Source: Promethearchaeota archaeon
GTDB lineage: Archaea; Asgardarchaeota; Lokiarchaeia; Sigynarchaeales; SOKP01
Direction of reading: 5' to 3'
NCBI GenBank assembly: GCA_030605085.1
Contig: JAUWBH010000008.1
Location: 1 to 64,000 of the forward strand
Length of the DNA: 64,000 nucleotides
The first letter of the stretch is position 1, and every line of letters begins with the position of its first letter. The notes beneath the pieces are model-generated. The model searched no databases, had not been told where the DNA came from, and saw only the letters and a program-made list of their open reading frames with translations. Below are positions 63,960-64,000 of the stretch, piece after piece. The position numbers were made by a program, and so were the translations under genes.

Positions 63960-64000
63960 GTTAACTTCAGGGATTTTTTTGTCAACAATGATTTTTTTTA

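Noticed and set aside
1..64000. CRISPR arrays, tRNA or rRNA genes
   Set aside because: No regularly spaced repeats were seen. No T-loop or clover-leaf pattern was found outside coding genes; TTCGA-type hits at 9589 and 40428 lie inside protein genes.

Overview
The window is an AT-rich stretch of archaeal chromosome, most likely from an Asgard archaeon of the Lokiarchaeia type. This is an inference from gene content. The archaeal markers are ribosomal protein S2 with an acidic N-terminal extension, a TIGR00295-like HD protein, a CooC ATPase and an eRF1/Pelota-like protein. The Asgard flavour comes from a longin/roadblock-like protein, a large EF-hand protein, leucine-rich-repeat relics, many small zinc-ribbon proteins, and expanded thiolase, SCP2 and 4Fe-4S families. 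Genes sit on both strands in short operons, and start codons include GTG and TTG. I see no tRNA, rRNA or CRISPR array.

Layout. 0-4.4 kb: the 5' end of a pyruvate-dehydrogenase-type E1 alpha gene, a TIR-like/deoxyribosyltransferase-like gene, a tautomerase, a three-gene run with a longin-like protein, and two LRR relics. 4.4-24 kb is mainly housekeeping: the EF-hand protein, a ThDP enzyme of the acetolactate-synthase family, DUF3795, CooC, S2, HD, LeuD and LeuC, an M28 peptidase, a GalT-like protein, thymidylate kinase, an esterase, a nitroreductase, an iron-sulfur protein with a winged helix, and a complete IS630 element (16934-18126) with terminal repeats, TA flanks and an A9 frameshift site. 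24-38 kb is accessory: duplicated zinc-ribbon membrane proteins, HEPN-like, YaaC-like and TIR pieces, a RecF/OLD-like ATPase with a C2H2 finger followed by a PIN nuclease, and a long HD plus GHKL-ATPase protein split by one in-frame TAG. Shikimate genes lie inside and beside it (aroE with an in-frame TAA; aroK intact). 38-53.5 kb is lipid/CoA-like metabolism: enoyl-CoA hydratase, a thiolase-DUF35-SCP2 operon, a tandem array of TLP1-type thiolase-like genes (one intact, one with an in-frame TGA, one reduced to a remnant), a purple-acid-phosphatase-like enzyme, a CrtC-like protein and a second winged-helix iron-sulfur protein. 53.5-60.5 kb is a glycan-degradation cluster: GH20 hexosaminidase, two sulfatases, a nitroreductase, and two C-terminal sulfatase relics. 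60.7-64 kb looks like part of a different element: compact overlapping genes leading to a 666-residue protein with a C-terminal PD-(D/E)XK nuclease.

The most distinctive feature is the number of otherwise complete reading frames broken by a single event: the HD-GHKL gene (TAG), aroE (TAA), a thiolase-like copy (TGA), an MFS fragment (TGA), a small unknown gene (frameshift plus TGA), a zinc-ribbon gene (A-run frameshift) and the tail of ribosomal protein S2 (a second tail repeat in another frame). TGA and TAG also end normal genes here, with ATGA and GTGA overlaps, so wholesale recoding is unlikely. Decay or assembly error is the default reading. The best candidates for an undescribed system are the ATPase(C2H2)-PIN pair with its convergent HD-GHKL neighbour, and the terminal nuclease operon.
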